A DNA stretch of 41,162 bases, taken from contig JAHCJK010000030.1 in the NCBI GenBank assembly GCA_026184295.1, positions 1 through 41,162 on the forward strand, in the 5' to 3' direction. A program made the translations under genes and the position numbers. The notes under the pieces were generated by a model. The model was not told where the DNA came from. It saw only the letters and a list, made by a program, of their open reading frames with translations, and made no database searches. Source of the DNA: Planctomycetota bacterium (GTDB lineage Bacteria; Planctomycetota; SZUA-567; H5-PLA8). This document shows positions 39,006 through 41,162 of this stretch, piece after piece (positions within the stretch are counted from its first letter, which is position 1; each line of letters begins with the position of its first letter).

Positions 39006-41162
39006 ATGGTCGTTATGGAATCGCGCCGGCTCTTCCAATCGCTCTTCGCCTCGGCCGTCATCATGCTGGTCGCCACCATCGCGGCCGCGACCGCCGCCGA
39101 CACGAAGATGGAAACGAAGCTGGCCGTCTGCCCCGTCAGCCTGACCAACCCCGACGGCCAGGCCCTGGCCCTCGAAAAGTACGACCTGCGCGTGGCCGTG
39201 CACGGCCCGCTGGCGCTGACCGAAATGGAGATGGTCTTCCGCAATCCGCAGAACCGCCAGATGGAAGGGCGCTTCCTGTACCTGCTGCCCACGGGCGCGA
39301 CGGTGAGCCGCTTCGCGAAGGAAGTGGACGGCAAGCTGATGGAAGGCGAAGTGGTCGAGACGCAGAAGGCGCGCAGCGTCTACCGCGAGATACTGCACTC
39401 GATGCGCGACCCCGCGCTGCTCGAACAGGACCAGGGCAACCGCTTCTCGGCCAAGGTCTTCCCCATTCCGGCCAACGGCACGGTGCGGCTGGTGCTCGGG
39501 TATTCGCAGGTGCTGCCGATCAAGAACAACCAGCGCCGCATCGTCGTCCCGCTCGCGGGCATGCCCAAGATCGCGGACTTCACCTTCACCGGCGTGGTGC
39601 AGTACTTCTCGGGCGAGAGCCTGGGCGAAGACACCGCCAAGTACCTCTCGGCGCAGGCGATGGACGGGCAGTTCGTGCGCCTGAGCAAGCACGCCCACGA
39701 CTTCGTGCCCGACCGCGACATCGAACTCACCTTTGTTCCCGCCGTGGACGCGCCGAAGATCAACGTGATCAAGGCCGGCAACTACGAGATGGTCTCGTAC
39801 CGCGCCGACTACGCGCCGTCCGAAAGCGCGAACGCCAAGCGCGACTGGGTCTTCTACATCGATTCGAGCGCCAGCGGGGCCGACATGGAAGCGCGCCGCA
39901 CCCTGGCGCTCACCCAGATCCTGCAGGGCCTCGACGAAATCTCCGCCGGCCAGAAGGCCAGCGCCTTCGTCTTCGACGTGGACGTCGCGAGCCTCTTCGC
40001 GAACTACGAATTGACGGCCCAGCGCGCGCGCGCGATCGACTTCGCGCACCTGCTCAAGAGCCGCCACTGCCTGGGCGCGACGGATCTGGGCAAGACCCTC
40101 AAGCACATCGGCGAGACGGCGCGCTCGACCCGGGAGCCCGCGCGCTTCGTGCTCGTCAGCGACGGCATCGCCTCGTGGGGCAAGCGCGAACTGGCCGAAG
40201 TCCTGGCCGAACTGGGCGAATGGCCCGCGCAGCACGTCCTGCACGCGCTCGTGCTGGGCGGCAAGCAGGACGAAAAGCTGCTCAACGCGCTCGTCGCCCG
40301 GACCCACGGGCGCGTGGTCGCGCTGGGGCTCGGCGAGAGCCTGGAAGCCTCCATCGGCAAGACGCTGAGCGACCTGACCGAACCGCTCGGGCAGTCCTTC
40401 GAATTCTACGACGAAGGCGCGGCGTGGATCTTCCCCAAGACCTTCCGCGACGTGCGCTCGGGCACCGAGATGGTCGCGTTCTGCGAGCTGAAGGACGGCG
40501 CGAAGGCCAAGCCCGGCGTCGTCTACCCCAAGGGCCTGGGCAAAGTGGACCTGCCGATCGACGCGATTCCGGCCGAGACGCCCGCGTTCGCGCCGCTGCT
40601 GATGCGCGAAGCCATCGCCGCGCAGCTCGCCCATCTCGAGAAGCAGGAGCTTGATGAGAAGGACGCGAAGAAGATCGCCGAATCCCGCAAGCAGCGCATC
40701 GAACTCTCGGTCAGGAACCGCGTGCTCTGCCCGCCGCTGACCAGCCTGCTGGTGCTGGAGACCGAGGCCGACTACGTGCGCTTCAAGATCGACCGGACCT
40801 CGCTGGCGGACGTGCTGGTGGTCGGGGAGAAGGGCATCGAGCACAAGGCCCGCAAGGCCGCGGACCTGGCCCTGCGCGAAGTCCCCAAGCCCGAGCGCAA
40901 GCCCGCGGCCAAGGCGGAAGAGAAAGCCAAGAAGCAGGCCGCGGACAAGGCCGGCGAGAACGCGGTGCTGGCGCTGGAACAGCTCGCCAAGGCCGACGAC
41001 GCCATGGACGGCAAGGAATTGAAGGACTTGGCCGAGGAAGATGGCGAGACATCCGAGAGCATGCAAGAGGAAGACCGGCGCACGGGCGGCGGACGCCGCC
41101 GGGCCGTCTTGCGCGGGGGTGGCAGCCGCGTGGAACAGGGCGGGCAGGCCGGCGCGGCACGC
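39006..41162 (+). CDS. VIT/von Willebrand A domain protein, C-terminus cut by window edge
   Basis: The frame is open from ATG 39006 to the right edge (719 codons seen). The start has an excellent RBS, GAGGAGGT eight bases upstream. The N-terminus is a signal sequence or anchor (LFQSLFASAVIMLVATIAAA). A VIT domain follows (about 45-170; MEGRFLYLLPTGATVSRF and KARSVYREI are typical). A vWA domain spans about 280-430, with the MIDAS DSSAS in VFYIDSSASGAD, a Thr in LGATDLGK and an Asp in VLVSDGIA, so it should bind a metal and protein ligands. The C-terminal part is Lys/Ala/Glu-rich coiled coil turning Gly/Arg-rich near the edge. Such proteins are common in PVC bacteria and act at the envelope; partner unknown. 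Confidence 0.85.
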   Translation, partial: MVVMESRRLFQSLFASAVIMLVATIAAATAADTKMETKLAVCPVSLTNPDGQALALEKYDLRVAVHGPLALTEMEMVFRNPQNRQMEGRFLYLLPTGATVSRFAKEVDGKLMEGEVVETQKARSVYREILHSMRDPALLEQDQGNRFSAKVFPIPANGTVRLVLGYSQVLPIKNNQRRIVVPLAGMPKIADFTFTGVVQYFSGESLGEDTAKYLSAQAMDGQFVRLSKHAHDFVPDRDIELTFVPAVDAPKINVIKAGNYEMVSYRADYAPSESANAKRDWVFYIDSSASGADMEARRTLALTQILQGLDEISAGQKASAFVFDVDVASLFANYELTAQRARAIDFAHLLKSRHCLGATDLGKTLKHIGETARSTREPARFVLVSDGIASWGKRELAEVLAELGEWPAQHVLHALVLGGKQDEKLLNALVARTHGRVVALGLGESLEASIGKTLSDLTEPLGQSFEFYDEGAAWIFPKTFRDVRSGTEMVAFCELKDGAKAKPGVVYPKGLGKVDLPIDAIPAETPAFAPLLMREAIAAQLAHLEKQELDEKDAKKIAESRKQRIELSVRNRVLCPPLTSLLVLETEADYVRFKIDRTSLADVLVVGEKGIEHKARKAADLALREVPKPERKPAAKAEEKAKKQAADKAGENAVLALEQLAKADDAMDGKELKDLAEEDGETSESMQEEDRRTGGGRRRAVLRGGGSRVEQGGQAGAAR

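Noticed and set aside
38880..41066. Open frame antisense to the VIT/vWA gene
   Set aside because: Low-complexity His/Arg/Gln-rich product; the plus strand has an ideal RBS, a signal peptide, VIT and MIDAS motifs.
1..41162. CRISPR arrays, rRNA, tRNA, IS transposases, prophage genes
   Set aside because: No regularly spaced direct repeats, rRNA or tRNA-like cloverleaf, transposase or phage protein was recognised on either strand by reading.

Overview
The window comes from a high-G+C bacterium (about two thirds G+C by eye). It has a Gram-negative type envelope (lpxA for lipid A), meso-diaminopimelate-type peptidoglycan (a MurE with the DNPR motif) and a split cell-wall/division cluster (mraZ, rsmH, ftsL-like, ftsI). 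It also carries the protein-arginine kinase pair mcsA/mcsB, a VIT/vWA protein, a GT-C glycosyltransferase with TPRs, and carbohydrate-active enzymes. That mix fits a planctomycete or another PVC-like or deep-branching Gram-negative lineage. The lineage is my inference; no rRNA or tRNA gene was seen to settle it.

Layout. 1-3305: a truncated Pro/Ala-rich protein, a GAF-GGDEF diguanylate cyclase with a good sigma70-like promoter, and rimO, all on the minus strand. 3391-8813: a tight minus-strand operon of lpxA, a heparinase II/III-like protein, a GT-C/TPR membrane protein, a DinB/DUF1569-like protein and a small membrane protein. 8984-11844, plus strand: a class III nucleotide cyclase with SRPBCC and zinc-ribbon modules, pyrE, arsC. 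11845-12356: two consecutive long inverted repeats whose arms carry hairpins with compensatory base changes. 12357-13434: an unrecognised protein and a QueD/PTPS-like protein lacking the usual cysteine; a GT-C membrane protein on the minus strand converges on it.

15310-18754, plus strand: a GDPD-fold protein that has lost most catalytic residues, mcsA, mcsB, a Nudix hydrolase and a membrane protein, closely spaced as one operon. 18811-22193: a secreted SGNH hydrolase, a DppA-like D-aminopeptidase and a divergent M28 peptidase. 22518-26776: promoter, mraZ, a small unknown gene, rsmH, an ftsL-like gene and ftsI. 26787-29920: a FeeM-like N-acyltransferase and a compact GntR-transporter-PhyH operon with its own operator, promoter and terminator. 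30211-31731: murE, separated from ftsI by these insertions. 31849-33907: two dehydrogenases on the minus strand. 34294-38869: a P1B metal ATPase with unusual motif changes, a HupE/UreJ-like protein and a GH88/GH105-like protein. 39006 to the right edge: a truncated VIT/vWA protein.

Cooperating sets: mraZ to ftsI with murE (wall synthesis and division); mcsA/mcsB (protein arginine phosphorylation); the GntR/PhyH operon (a self-regulated catabolic or resistance unit); and the ATPase with HupE (metal handling). The points most worth checking are the degenerate GDPD in the mcsAB operon, the covarying inverted repeats, the GntR/PhyH module, the cysteine-less QueD and the altered metal ATPase.
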